The position numbers and the translations under genes were made by a program. The notes under the pieces were generated by a model. The model saw only the letters and a list, made by a program, of their open reading frames with translations, searched no databases and was not told where the DNA came from. From the NCBI GenBank assembly GCA_023485185.1, contig JAMCZP010000064.1:1-15693 (forward strand): 15,693 nucleotides of DNA. The letters are read 5' to 3'. Below, one piece after another: positions 8,373 to 15,400 of the stretch. Positions within the stretch are counted from its first letter, which is position 1. Each line of letters starts with the position of its first letter. Source of the DNA: Gammaproteobacteria bacterium (GTDB lineage Bacteria; Pseudomonadota; Gammaproteobacteria; Pseudomonadales; Halomonadaceae).

Positions 8373-8704
8373 CCGAACGCGATCTTCTCTCTAGCACGAC
8401 TGAATCCCACAAGGTCTCTCACCTTGTGGGCACGCTGGCCGACCCTGCCGCCAGCTCTCCCCCACAGCCGCTTCGGGAAGCTGTGGAAACCGCCATGCGC
8501 CGCTACTTCGAGCATCTTGATGGCAGTCAAGCAACTGACCTATATGCCATGGTGATGGCTGAAGTTGAAGCACCCTTGCTGGCCTGCGTATTGGAACATA
8601 CCGACGGCAACCAGACCCGAGCTGCAGATGTACTAGGGCTCAACCGTGGCACTCTGCGCAAAAAACTAAAGCTTTACGGACTTATCGAAGGTGACGCCCC
8701 ATAA
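8369..8704 (+). CDS. fis: DNA-binding nucleoid protein Fis
   Basis: Small homodimeric nucleoid-associated protein that bends DNA and activates rRNA, tRNA and growth-phase genes and acts in site-specific recombination. 111 residues against about 98 in E. coli. The variable N-terminal part (1-36) is longer and not recognisable. From QPLREAVETAMRRYFEHL onward it matches Fis strongly, ending in the helix-turn-helix GNQTRAADVLGLNRGTLRKKLKLYGL. The ATG at 8369 overlaps the dusB stop by ATGA and has AAGGAAG (8353-8359) 9 bases upstream inside dusB. A longer in-frame ATG at 8303 would read through dusB with unrelated sequence and is rejected. Translational coupling to dusB is likely. The stop codon lies inside the following terminator. 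Confidence 0.96.
   Translation: MTERDLLSSTTESHKVSHLVGTLADPAASSPPQPLREAVETAMRRYFEHLDGSQATDLYAMVMAEVEAPLLACVLEHTDGNQTRAADVLGLNRGTLRKKLKLYGLIEGDAP
8406..8430 (+). repeat. Perfect 10-bp inverted repeat inside the 5' end of fis
   Basis: CCCACAAGGT (8406-8415) and ACCTTGTGGG (8421-8430) around CTCTC, beginning 37 bases after the fis ATG. As RNA it would form a stable stem-loop within the first 21 codons; as DNA it is a symmetric 25-base site. It does not resemble the degenerate Fis binding consensus (G and C about 15 bases apart with an AT-rich centre). It lies in the variable region of the protein. Confidence 0.7.
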
Positions 8705-8725
8705 CGATGGGGCGTTGTTGTTTTT
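8694..8725 (+). terminator. Intrinsic terminator of dusB-fis, overlapping the fis stop
   Basis: Perfect 9-bp stem ACGCCCCAT (8694-8702) with ATGGGGCGT (8707-8715), loop AACG, followed by TGTTGTTTTT. The fis TAA (8702-8704) sits at the top of the stem, so the 5' arm also encodes the last Fis residues. Confidence 0.88.
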
Positions 8726-8745
8726 AATTCTCGACTCTGCACAAC

Positions 8746-10356
8746 ATGAGCACTCTAATGGCTGATAATCCTTCCTTGATTGACAGTAGCGCTATCCCCG
8801 TCCGCCGCGCCCTTTTGAGCGTTTCTGACAAAACTGGCATTGTGGAATTCGCCCGCGGTCTGACCGAGCATGGTGTGGAACTCCTCTCAACGGGCGGCAC
8901 CTTCCGCCTATTGCAGGAAAACGCCATTCCAGTCAAAGAAGTTTCAGAGCACACAGGCTTCCCTGAAATCATGGATGGCCGCGTCAAAACCTTACATCCG
9001 AAAATTCACGGTGGCATTTTAGCTCGCCGTGGGCAGGATGATGCGGTAATGGCCGAGAACGACATTACCCCAATCGATATGGTGGTCGTCAATCTGTACC
9101 CCTTTGCCGCCACGGTTGCCAAGCCAGATTGCACGCTAGAAGATGCCATTGAGAATATCGATATTGGCGGCCCCACCATGGTTCGCGCCTGCGCTAAAAA
9201 CCACGCTTACACCACCATTGTGGTCAATAGCAGTGATTACGCTCGCGTACTAGGTGAGCTGGCAGCACACGATGGCCTGGTCAGTAACGCCACGCGGTTT
9301 GATTTAGCGGTTAAAGCTTTTGAACACACCGCTGGTTATGATGGCGCGATTGCCGACTATCTCGGCCGCATGGTCAATCCTGCCGATGAAGCATTCCCAC
9401 GCACTTTTAACCTGCAGCTACATAAAAAGCAGGACATGCGGTACGGTGAAAATCCTCATCAGCAGGCAGCTTTTTACGTTGACCCTGATGCCAGCGAACC
9501 CAGCGTAGCCACCGCCAAGATGCTCCAGGGCAAGCCGCTTTCGTATAACAATGTTGCCGATACCGACGCTGCCTTTGAGTGCGTAAAAGCGTTTAACGAG
9601 ACAGCGTGTGTGATCGTAAAGCACGCAAACCCTTGTGGTGTCGCGATTGGCGCAACCGCCCTGGCAGCTTACGACAAGGCCTTTGCCACCGACCCCACCA
9701 GCGCCTTCGGCGGCATTATTGCCTTTAATACGCCGCTAGACGCAGAGACAGCCCAGGCGATCATTGACCGTCAGTTTGTTGAGGTCATCATTGCCCCCGG
9801 GGTCAGCGATGAAGCTGCTGCTATTGTGGCCAATAAGCAGAACGTGCGTTTATTAGATGTTAGCGGCAACTGGCCCGGCCAACATCAATCAACCTTTGAT
9901 CTTAAACGCGTCAACGGCGGTTTATTGGTACAGGATCGCGACGAAGGTATGGTAGCGCGTGAAGATCTAACTGTCGTCAGCGAGCGCGCGCCTAGCGAGC
10001 AAGAGCTGCGTGACCTTGCCTTCGCCTGGCGGGTAGCCAAATTCGTAAAATCTAATGCCATTGTCTACGCCAAAGATGGTCAGACAATCGGCGTTGGCGC
10101 CGGGCAAATGAGCCGCGTCTACTCAGCAAAGATTGCCGGCATTAAAGCCGCTGATGAAGGCCTTTCAGTGCCAGGCTCTGTGATGGCATCGGATGCGTTT
10201 TTTCCTTTCCGTGACGGCATTGACGCAGCTGCCGCCGCTGGCATTACCGCAGTGATTCAACCGGGCGGTTCTATGCGTGACCAGGAAGTAATAGACGCTG
10301 CTAACGAAGCAGGTATTGCCATGGTCTTTACCGGGATGCGCCACTTCCGCCACTAA
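8746..10356 (+). CDS. purH: Bifunctional AICAR formyltransferase / IMP cyclohydrolase
   Basis: Catalyses the last two steps of purine synthesis: formyl transfer from 10-formyltetrahydrofolate to AICAR, then ring closure to IMP. 536 residues against 529 in E. coli. The IMP cyclohydrolase domain (about 18-210) shows [21 protein letters not shown] and [10 protein letters not shown] (81-90). The transformylase domain shows MRYGENPHQ (231-239), K292-H293 in [23 protein letters not shown] (316-328), [11 protein letters not shown] and [10 protein letters not shown]. Neither candidate start (ATG 8746 or ATG 8758) has a clear Shine-Dalgarno sequence; I use 8746, but conservation begins only near residue 18. 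The dusB-fis terminator lies just upstream, so it must have its own promoter or depend on read-through; I saw no clear promoter or PurR box. purD, its usual operon partner, does not follow. Confidence 0.97.
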   Translation: MSTLMADNPSLIDSSAIPVRRALLSVSDKTGIVEFARGLTEHGVELLSTGGTFRLLQENAIPVKEVSEHTGFPEIMDGRVKTLHPKIHGGILARRGQDDAVMAENDITPIDMVVVNLYPFAATVAKPDCTLEDAIENIDIGGPTMVRACAKNHAYTTIVVNSSDYARVLGELAAHDGLVSNATRFDLAVKAFEHTAGYDGAIADYLGRMVNPADEAFPRTFNLQLHKKQDMRYGENPHQQAAFYVDPDASEPSVATAKMLQGKPLSYNNVADTDAAFECVKAFNETACVIVKHANPCGVAIGATALAAYDKAFATDPTSAFGGIIAFNTPLDAETAQAIIDRQFVEVIIAPGVSDEAAAIVANKQNVRLLDVSGNWPGQHQSTFDLKRVNGGLLVQDRDEGMVAREDLTVVSERAPSEQELRDLAFAWRVAKFVKSNAIVYAKDGQTIGVGAGQMSRVYSAKIAGIKAADEGLSVPGSVMASDAFFPFRDGIDAAAAAGITAVIQPGGSMRDQEVIDAANEAGIAMVFTGMRHFRH

Positions 10357-10380
10357 ACGTGCTTAGTAACACCCCGAAGT

Positions 10381-10420
10381 TAAAAAGCCCCACCTGCAAT
10401 GTGCAGGTAGGGCTTTTTTA
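10381..10420. terminator. Bidirectional intrinsic terminator between purH and gabD
   Basis: AAAAAGCCC (10382-10390) pairs with GGGCTTTTT (10410-10418), and after one mismatch ACCTGCA (10392-10398) pairs with TGCAGGT (10402-10408) around a 3-base loop. It ends in six T on the plus strand and five on the minus strand, so it serves both convergent genes. Confidence 0.93.
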
Positions 10421-10445
10421 AGCCTTTAAAATAAAAATATCGGGC

Positions 10446-11903
10446 TTAGCCAAGGTCGATACAGAGATATTTGGTCTCAAGGTACTCTTCCAACCCCTGG
10501 TGACCACCTTCGCGACCAAGCCCCGATGCTTTTACACCACCGAAGGGTGCGGCGGCATTAGAGATTGCGCCGGTATTAATACCTACCATGCCATAATCAA
10601 GCGCTTCTGCGACACGCCATACGCGGGCAAGATCACGGGAGTAGAAGTAAGAGGCTAGGCCATACTCGGTGTCATTGGCCATCTCAATGGCGGTCTCTTC
10701 ATCATCAAAGGGGAAAACCGCTGCCAGAGGACCAAACGTCTCCTCATGAGCCACTTTCATTTTATCGGTGGCAAAGCTGATGAGCGTCGGCGTAAAGAAA
10801 TTACCGCCCAAGGGGTGAGGATGACCACCTAACAATAATTCAGCGCCATTATCGATGGCATCCTGAACATGTTCACTGACCTTGTTAACCGCATTTTCAT
10901 CGATGAGTGGGCCAATATTGATATTTGGCTTGGTGCCATCACCCACCTGTAGCTCACTGTTCATCGCCACCGCCAATTTCTCGCAGAAGGCATTGATGAC
11001 ACTCGACTGCACTAAAAAGCGGTTAGTGCAGACACAGGTTTGGCCGGCATTGCGGAATTTTGCTGCCATGGCGCCTTCGACAGCCGCATCCAAGTCAGCA
11101 TCTTCAAACACGATAAAGGGCGCATTACCGCCTAACTCTAGCGAAACCTTCTGCACGTGTTCAGCGGCTTGCGCCATTAACTTACGGCCAACCTCAGTGG
11201 ACCCTGTAAAGGTAATCTTGCGCACTTTGGGTGATTGGGTCATCGCCTTAGCAATATCGCTGGCGCTGCCCGGTACCACATTGAATACACCGCGGGGAAT
11301 ACCCGCGCGTTCGGCTAAAAGCGCGAGCGCCGTGGCTGAAAATGGCGTTTGACTGGCCGGCTTAACTACAATAGTACAACCCGCCGCTAACGCGGCACCT
11401 GCTTTGCGAGTAATCATTGCGGCAGGAAAATTCCATGGCGTAATCGCGCCCACCACACCTACCGGCTGTTTGGTAACCACAATACGCTGATTAGCTTTAG
11501 CAGCAGGTATTGTTTCACCGTAAACGCGTCGCGCCTCTTCAGCAAACCAGCGTAAAAAGCTGGCTGCATAAGCAATCTCACCTGCGGCTTCTTTAAGGGG
11601 CTTTCCCTGCTCGTAGGTCATCAACATAGCAAGGTCTTGTTGGTGCTCCATCATTAGGTCATGCCATTTCATTAGCATGTCGGCGCGCTCTTGAGCAGTC
11701 AGTGCCCGCCATGCGGGTAGCGCAGCATCAGCAGCGTCAATCGCCCGCTCGGTTTCGGCTCGACCTAAGCGGGGAATATCTCCAATTGCTTCGCCAGTCG
11801 CCGGGTTCAATACTGTAATCTGCTCGCCGCTGTCTGCTGCCACCCAACTACCATCTATGTAGGCGAACGGGCAATATAGCTGCGTTTCTTTAAGCGCTTC
11901 CAT
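10446..11903 (-). CDS. gabD: Succinate-semialdehyde dehydrogenase
   Basis: Aldehyde dehydrogenase that oxidises succinate semialdehyde to succinate, the last step of 4-aminobutyrate (GABA) breakdown. The 485 residues have all catalytic elements: TPWNFPAAMITRKAGAALAAGCT (N158 in the oxyanion hole), KPASQTP with K181 and S184, which in E. coli GabD favour NADP+, FTGSTEVGR, the general base E256 in LELGG, and the nucleophile C290 in NAGQTCVC, with a second cysteine two residues on that can form a regulatory disulfide in this family. I use ATG 11903 with AGGAG 6 bases upstream; the in-frame ATG at 11948 adds 15 non-conserved residues. gabT is not adjacent, so the semialdehyde source lies elsewhere. 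A related substrate such as glutarate semialdehyde is possible. Confidence 0.92.
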   Translation of the reverse strand: MEALKETQLYCPFAYIDGSWVAADSGEQITVLNPATGEAIGDIPRLGRAETERAIDAADAALPAWRALTAQERADMLMKWHDLMMEHQQDLAMLMTYEQGKPLKEAAGEIAYAASFLRWFAEEARRVYGETIPAAKANQRIVVTKQPVGVVGAITPWNFPAAMITRKAGAALAAGCTIVVKPASQTPFSATALALLAERAGIPRGVFNVVPGSASDIAKAMTQSPKVRKITFTGSTEVGRKLMAQAAEHVQKVSLELGGNAPFIVFEDADLDAAVEGAMAAKFRNAGQTCVCTNRFLVQSSVINAFCEKLAVAMNSELQVGDGTKPNINIGPLIDENAVNKVSEHVQDAIDNGAELLLGGHPHPLGGNFFTPTLISFATDKMKVAHEETFGPLAAVFPFDDEETAIEMANDTEYGLASYFYSRDLARVWRVAEALDYGMVGINTGAISNAAAPFGGVKASGLGREGGHQGLEEYLETKYLCIDLG

Positions 11904-12004
11904 GAAAGACTCCTGACCAAATGATGGCCTTGTAGGCTCATTAACCACTTCATGCTAAGTCGAAACGGCCCTTTAAACCAAATTTGTAGCGTGAGCAGCT
12001 CGCC

Positions 12005-12031
12005 CATTAGCGATGACTGATCTAGCTAATG
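12005..12031. repeat. Inverted repeat over the end of folE
   Basis: CATTAGC (12005-12011) and GCTAATG (12025-12031), perfect 7-base arms 13 bases apart, overlapping the last folE codons and stop. No T run follows on the minus strand, so it is not a standard intrinsic terminator; it may be an RNA 3' structure or chance. Confidence 0.4.
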
Positions 12032-12573
12032 AGCATTAAAAACTCATGCCTTGTAGATTGATTTTTACGAAATCCACCTAACATCACCGATGATGTCATG
12101 CTGGAATTCTGCTTTTCAACACCACGCATCATCATGCAGAGGTGGCGAGCTTCGATCACTACAGCAACTCCTTTTGCCTGAGTCACTTCCTGAACCGCAT
12201 CGGCGATTTCTCGCGTCAGGTTCTCCTGAATCTGCATACGACGTGCAAACATATCGACAATACGCGCAAATTTAGAAAGACCTAACACTTTTCCATTGGG
12301 CAAATAAGCAATATGGCATTTGCCAATAAACGGTAGTAAGTGATGCTCACACATTGAATACAATTCAATGTCTTTAACTAGCACCATTTCATCCGTTTGC
12401 GATTCAAATACCGCCCCGTTAATAATTTCTTCCAGCGATTGAGTATAGCCAGCATTTAAAAACTGCATAGCCTTAGCCGCCCGCTTCGGCGTATCTCTCA
12501 GCCCCTCGCGGTCAGGATTTTCTCCCAATGCGGTAATTATCTGGCGGTAGTGTTCGGCGATATCATCGGACAT
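12022..12573 (-). CDS. folE: GTP cyclohydrolase I
   Basis: Converts GTP to 7,8-dihydroneopterin triphosphate, the first step of folate (and queuosine precursor) synthesis. 183 residues, shorter at the N-terminus than E. coli FolE (222) but with a full catalytic core. Zinc ligands are C75 and H78 in CEHHLLPF and C146 in [10 protein letters not shown], with the same 71-residue spacing as in E. coli. [25 protein letters not shown] carries the family helix, and the C-terminus ends [14 protein letters not shown] start at ATG 12573, with AAGAGG 6 bases upstream; an in-frame TTG at 12588 is upstream of that site and less likely. This is the zinc-dependent type IA enzyme. It lies upstream of gabD on the same strand, 118 bases apart. 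Confidence 0.95.
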   Translation of the reverse strand: MSDDIAEHYRQIITALGENPDREGLRDTPKRAAKAMQFLNAGYTQSLEEIINGAVFESQTDEMVLVKDIELYSMCEHHLLPFIGKCHIAYLPNGKVLGLSKFARIVDMFARRMQIQENLTREIADAVQEVTQAKGVAVVIEARHLCMMMRGVEKQNSSMTSSVMLGGFRKNQSTRHEFLMLIS

Positions 12574-12697
12574 GTTAAGCCTCTTCAAAAACGATGCGCA
12601 ACAGCGTTAGGCGGCCAGCTAGGTCAACTGCTTTTTGCGCTTATGAAAATAAAACCCTTATTAGACGCTATGTTCCCAACGCCTTTCTCTGCACAAC

Positions 12698-12718
12698 TTG
12701 TACAAAAAGTATACTTTT
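12698..12718. promoter_or_regulatory. Two adjoining palindromes in the folE / secreted-protein intergenic region
   Basis: TTGTACAA (12698-12705) and the perfect 14-base palindrome AAAAGTATACTTTT (12705-12718) share one base, with centres exactly 10 bases apart. TATACT, a good -10 match, can be read on both strands of the larger one, but neither direction has a convincing -35 (best is TTGTGT, 15 bases upstream, on the minus strand towards folE). The arrangement looks like an operator bound on one helix face. It lies about 125 bases before folE and 165 before the divergent gene. Confidence 0.5.
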
Positions 12719-12799
12719 AATAAAACTCACACAACGAGTATTAATCAAAAAGAGCATTTTACCGCACCTGCTTCGCCTGTGGCAGAGTGACACGGCCCC

Positions 12800-12830
12800 C
12801 ACTTTGCAACCAAAGTGCCTGTGATATGAT
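12800..12830 (+). promoter_or_regulatory. Extended -10 promoter with inverted repeat, for the secreted-protein gene
   Basis: TATGAT (12825-12830) is preceded by TG one base upstream (extended -10), and TTTGCA (12803-12808) lies 16 bases before it as a 4-of-6 match to -35. A perfect inverted repeat CACTTTG (12800-12806) - CAAC - CAAAGTG (12811-12817) covers the -35 region, where a repressor could block polymerase. It lies 53 bases before the ATG at 12884. Confidence 0.6.
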
Positions 12831-12883
12831 GAATTGTTTCTATTTCCTGCTTTTAGTGCAGGCGACAACTTTGAGAGCCGACC

Positions 12884-13444
12884 ATGTCATTTAAACCCTC
12901 ACCCATTTGGTTAACCGCCATCGTGGCCCCTTTATTCGCTATGCCACTGCTTGCTGACGAGTCCACTTTGACTCTACCAAGTGAGGCAACGGTGGGCGTA
13001 GAAGTGGTTGAAGAGCTCACGTTTACATCAGGACAAGCCCGGCTAGACGACATCTTATTACACCCCATTCAGGCAGCAGGCGCGTCACACTCATTGCCTG
13101 AATATTGCGTCATTATTGGTACTGCACAGTTAAACAATGATCGCATTCGGATTACTACGCAAAATGCCACGTGCATTGAAACCAACGATGCGAATAGCAA
13201 TATTTTTTCAGGCGACTTTGTGGCCAGCGCCTATGCAGAAGATGGCCAATACGCCATTGCCTGCGATGGATCACCCTGCACGCTTTCGCCCGGGCAACCA
13301 TTTTTATTGACACTTGATGAAGCTGTCGAAATTGAAGAGCTTGATAACCCATCAGCCGAGCTAAACCAGCGTCGCCAGCAGGCGAACGGTGAAGGCGTTG
13401 TCAACCCAATCCCCCGAGAGCAGCCCAACCCAGACGCTGAATAG
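12884..13444 (+). CDS. Predicted secreted/periplasmic protein of unknown function
   Basis: 186 residues; I do not recognise the family. The N-terminus looks like a signal peptide: a hydrophobic stretch from about 8 to 22 ending LLA before DES (likely cleavage near residue 24). The mature part is acidic and rich in beta-type sequence. It has four cysteines (C75, C97, C127, C132), compatible with two disulfides in the periplasm, and a polar Pro/Asn/Gln/Glu-rich tail from about 158, suggesting a flexible end. No lipobox, membrane segment or enzymatic motif is visible. The ATG at 12884 has only a weak GAGAG upstream. The extended -10 promoter, downstream hairpin and codon use like the neighbours support a real gene. 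It is divergent from folE and convergent with srkA, so context gives no function. Confidence 0.75.
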   Translation: MSFKPSPIWLTAIVAPLFAMPLLADESTLTLPSEATVGVEVVEELTFTSGQARLDDILLHPIQAAGASHSLPEYCVIIGTAQLNNDRIRITTQNATCIETNDANSNIFSGDFVASAYAEDGQYAIACDGSPCTLSPGQPFLLTLDEAVEIEELDNPSAELNQRRQQANGEGVVNPIPREQPNPDAE

Positions 13445-13455
13445 CAAATACCCGG

Positions 13456-13491
13456 ACCCACGCTGGTTGGTTTATGCCAACCAACGTGGGT
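13456..13491. terminator. Shared hairpin between the secreted-protein gene and srkA
   Basis: ACCCACGCTGGTTGG (13456-13470) pairs with CCAACCAACGTGGGT (13477-13491), 14 of 15 pairs, with a 6-base loop. The stop codon of srkA (minus strand, 13474-13472) lies in the loop and one arm encodes its last residues. T runs on either side are poor, so it is terminator-like and possibly bidirectional. Confidence 0.7.
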
Positions 13492-14446
13492 TATCTAATT
13501 GTAAGCACTGCTGTTCTAATTGGCGGATATGCTGATCCCAGTAACCGTTGTCGGCTACCCATGGAAACGCACGTGGAAAGGCGGGGTCATCCCAGCGGGA
13601 TATCAACCAAGCAGTGTATCGTATCAGCCGATAGCTTCTTAGCGGCTCGATAAGCGACATTTGTTCTGAAGGGAAGGAACACGTTTCCTCATAACCTTCG
13701 ATAATTTCATTTAAGTATGGCCGCCAGCCCTCAGGGTCATCAGTGGGCAGCAGCATCCAGATATCCTGAATAGCGGGCGCCATTAGGCAGTCGTCGAAAT
13801 CGACCAGCGTAAACTGCTCTTCGCGGCCTAGCACATTGCCAAGATGGCAATCACCATGGCAACGAATCATGCTGCTCGCGGGTACGTTATGTTTTAAAAG
13901 GTGTTGATGCATCTTTTGTATAACGCGCTCATAGGCACGTTGTTGATAAAGGGTTAACCGCTCACTTGCCAGCACGCGCTGCTGCGCATCAAGAACACCG
14001 CTCGCCATCTCTAAGTATGGCCGGTGTTGAAACGCCTTCTTAGCCGACACTTGATGTAACCGCCCTAACACCTCCCCCATTGCAAACAAATGAGCAGGAT
14101 TATCCAGCTCTGGCGCCTGGCCTGGGCAGTGGGGAAATAGCGCAAAACTAAATGTCTTAAAGTGGTGTAGAGACACACCCTCTGCATCACGCCAAGGAGC
14201 TACCACCGGCACCTTGCTGTTAGCCAACTCCTGCAAAAAATCATGCTCTTCCTGAATCGCCACATCTAACCACCGATTAGGGCGGTAAAACTTAATAATC
14301 CAGTTTTTGCCATCTTCACCACGAAACATCAGTACACGGTTTTCATAACTGTTGAGCGCGAAGGGCTCCCCTGCTGGCCAAATACCGAGCGACTCAGCGG
14401 CTGACATCACTAAATCTGGCGAAAGAGAGCTAAACGGGTGTGACAT
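13472..14446 (-). CDS. srkA: Stress response kinase A (YihE / RdoA family)
   Basis: Cytoplasmic Ser/Thr kinase with an aminoglycoside-phosphotransferase/choline-kinase-like fold; in E. coli it protects cells under envelope and oxidative stress, and is linked to the Cpx response and MazEF-related death. 324 residues, the usual length. Seen: LNSYENRV (31-38), a probable ATP-contacting lysine K52 in IIKFYRP, the catalytic segment HGDCHLGN (197-204) with D199 and N204, and the magnesium-binding DFD (216-218). The kinase site is therefore intact. The start ATG 14446 has AGGAG 6 bases upstream. dsbA often follows yihE in enterics, but here the gene ends at a shared hairpin. comF lies upstream on the same strand, 54 bases away, with no clear terminator between. 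Confidence 0.94.
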   Translation of the reverse strand: MSHPFSSLSPDLVMSAAESLGIWPAGEPFALNSYENRVLMFRGEDGKNWIIKFYRPNRWLDVAIQEEHDFLQELANSKVPVVAPWRDAEGVSLHHFKTFSFALFPHCPGQAPELDNPAHLFAMGEVLGRLHQVSAKKAFQHRPYLEMASGVLDAQQRVLASERLTLYQQRAYERVIQKMHQHLLKHNVPASSMIRCHGDCHLGNVLGREEQFTLVDFDDCLMAPAIQDIWMLLPTDDPEGWRPYLNEIIEGYEETCSFPSEQMSLIEPLRSYRLIRYTAWLISRWDDPAFPRAFPWVADNGYWDQHIRQLEQQCLQLDNPRWLA

Positions 14447-14500
14447 AGGTCACTCCTGGGTTGGCAAAGGGGCTAGTTAATTAGCTAAAGGGTTATTCTA

Positions 14501-15202
14501 TCAATCCTTGCCTAGGGGTGTCCGCGCTGCCGCCCAAATATCGACGCGTTTCGCACCTGCTTTGAGCGCAGCAGTTGCCAGTGCATGTCCAGTAGAGCCG
14601 GTAGTGACAACATCATCGATAATCACTATATGACGAGGCAGTTTTGCTTCAATCACAAAAGCACCGGCTAAATTTGCCACTCGCTCGCGGCGGTTCAGCG
14701 TACGCTGTGAAGGGCTATCCTTAATCCGCCTGGCATTGACTAGTGGCACATCACAGATTTTAGCCAACTGCTCTGCTAACCAGTGAGACTGATTAAACCC
14801 ACGCGCTCTTGCATTCGTCGGTGTCATCGGTACCGATAAAAAGGCATCCCCTTTATCCGTTGGCGGCGTCATTAACATTAAGTCGAAAAGCAACATACCT
14901 GCTCTGGTCGTGGCATGAAATTTGAAATCATGCACTAATTCTTTAACCACACCTTGATACAACAACCCAGTGTGGGTGGCCGAAAAGGCGGGCGGGTCGA
15001 CCAGGCAGTGCCCGCACAATGGCTGCGCATGCCCCACTGGTTCGCCGCACTGACGGCAGGCATGTAAGTTCCAGGGAAGCTCTTGCTCACAGGTAAAGCA
15101 CCACCCGTGCCCTTCTGCAGGTGCCAAGCAGAATGCACAGTAGCCAGGTAGCTCACGCTTTAACCAGGTGCTCCCCCGCTGCAGCCATCGTTTTAAATAC
15201 AT
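14501..15202 (-). CDS. comF: ComF family phosphoribosyltransferase-like protein
   Basis: Homologue of ComF/GntX, needed for DNA uptake in naturally competent bacteria; its biochemical role there is probably in handling imported single-stranded DNA. 233 residues. The N-terminus has four Cys pairs (C22/C25, C35/C38, C49/C52, C63/C66), apparently zinc-binding. The middle carries VKELVHDFKFH and the family segment RGFNQSHWLAEQLA, followed by QRTLNRRERVANLAGAF. The C-terminus has the PRPP-binding loop VIIDDVVTTGST (194-204). The start ATG 15202 has GGAGG a few bases upstream. In pseudomonads comF is often beside bioB, which is not present here. It may be co-transcribed with srkA downstream. Confidence 0.93.
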   Translation of the reverse strand: MYLKRWLQRGSTWLKRELPGYCAFCLAPAEGHGWCFTCEQELPWNLHACRQCGEPVGHAQPLCGHCLVDPPAFSATHTGLLYQGVVKELVHDFKFHATTRAGMLLFDLMLMTPPTDKGDAFLSVPMTPTNARARGFNQSHWLAEQLAKICDVPLVNARRIKDSPSQRTLNRRERVANLAGAFVIEAKLPRHIVIIDDVVTTGSTGHALATAALKAGAKRVDIWAAARTPLGKD

Positions 15203-15274
15203 ACCCCCTCCGTGGCATTGCTTGAAAATCTAACGCTGACGCATCATGTTTAAGATATATTTTAAAATCACTTA

Positions 15275-15302
15275 TTGACTTCAAATGGAATGATGATAAT
15301 AT
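15275..15302 (+). promoter_or_regulatory. Predicted sigma-70 promoter of tRNA-Leu
   Basis: TTGACT (15275-15280, 5 of 6) and TAATAT (15297-15302) with a 16-base spacer. A GC-rich stretch (CGCCTCG) follows at the expected start point, the discriminator type typical of stringently controlled stable-RNA promoters. The tRNA begins 13 bases after the -10. Confidence 0.75.
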
Positions 15303-15315
15303 ACGCCTCGTCTTC

Positions 15316-15400
15316 GCGGATGTGGTGGAATTGGTAGACACGCTAGATTTAGGTTCTAGTGCCGTAAGGTGTGGGAGTTCGAGTCTCCCCATCCGCACCA
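15316..15400 (+). tRNA. tRNA-Leu, anticodon UAG, with encoded CCA
   Basis: The acceptor stem GCGGATG (15316-15322) pairs with CATCCGC (15390-15396), discriminator A at 15397, encoded CCA at 15398-15400. The anticodon stem CTAGA/TCTAG encloses TTTAGGT, giving TAG, which reads CUA and likely other CUN leucine codons. A long variable arm (TGCCGTAAGGTGT) marks a class II tRNA, and the T-arm GGGAGTTCGAGTCTCCC is perfect. The D-loop has GG in TTGGTAGAC. A single stand-alone gene with its own promoter. Confidence 0.97.

Noticed and set aside
10882..11352. 156-codon plus-strand reading frame.
   Set aside because: Antisense to gabD, with no recognisable domain; a shadow of the real gene.
12594..12824. 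76-codon plus-strand frame in the folE upstream region.
   Set aside because: Low-complexity, no Shine-Dalgarno, and it covers the promoter and operator-like palindromes; non-coding is more likely.
15375..15400. tRNA-Leu 3' end as an attachment site with a duplicate copy.
   Set aside because: No second copy of the tRNA 3' end and no integrase is visible in the window.
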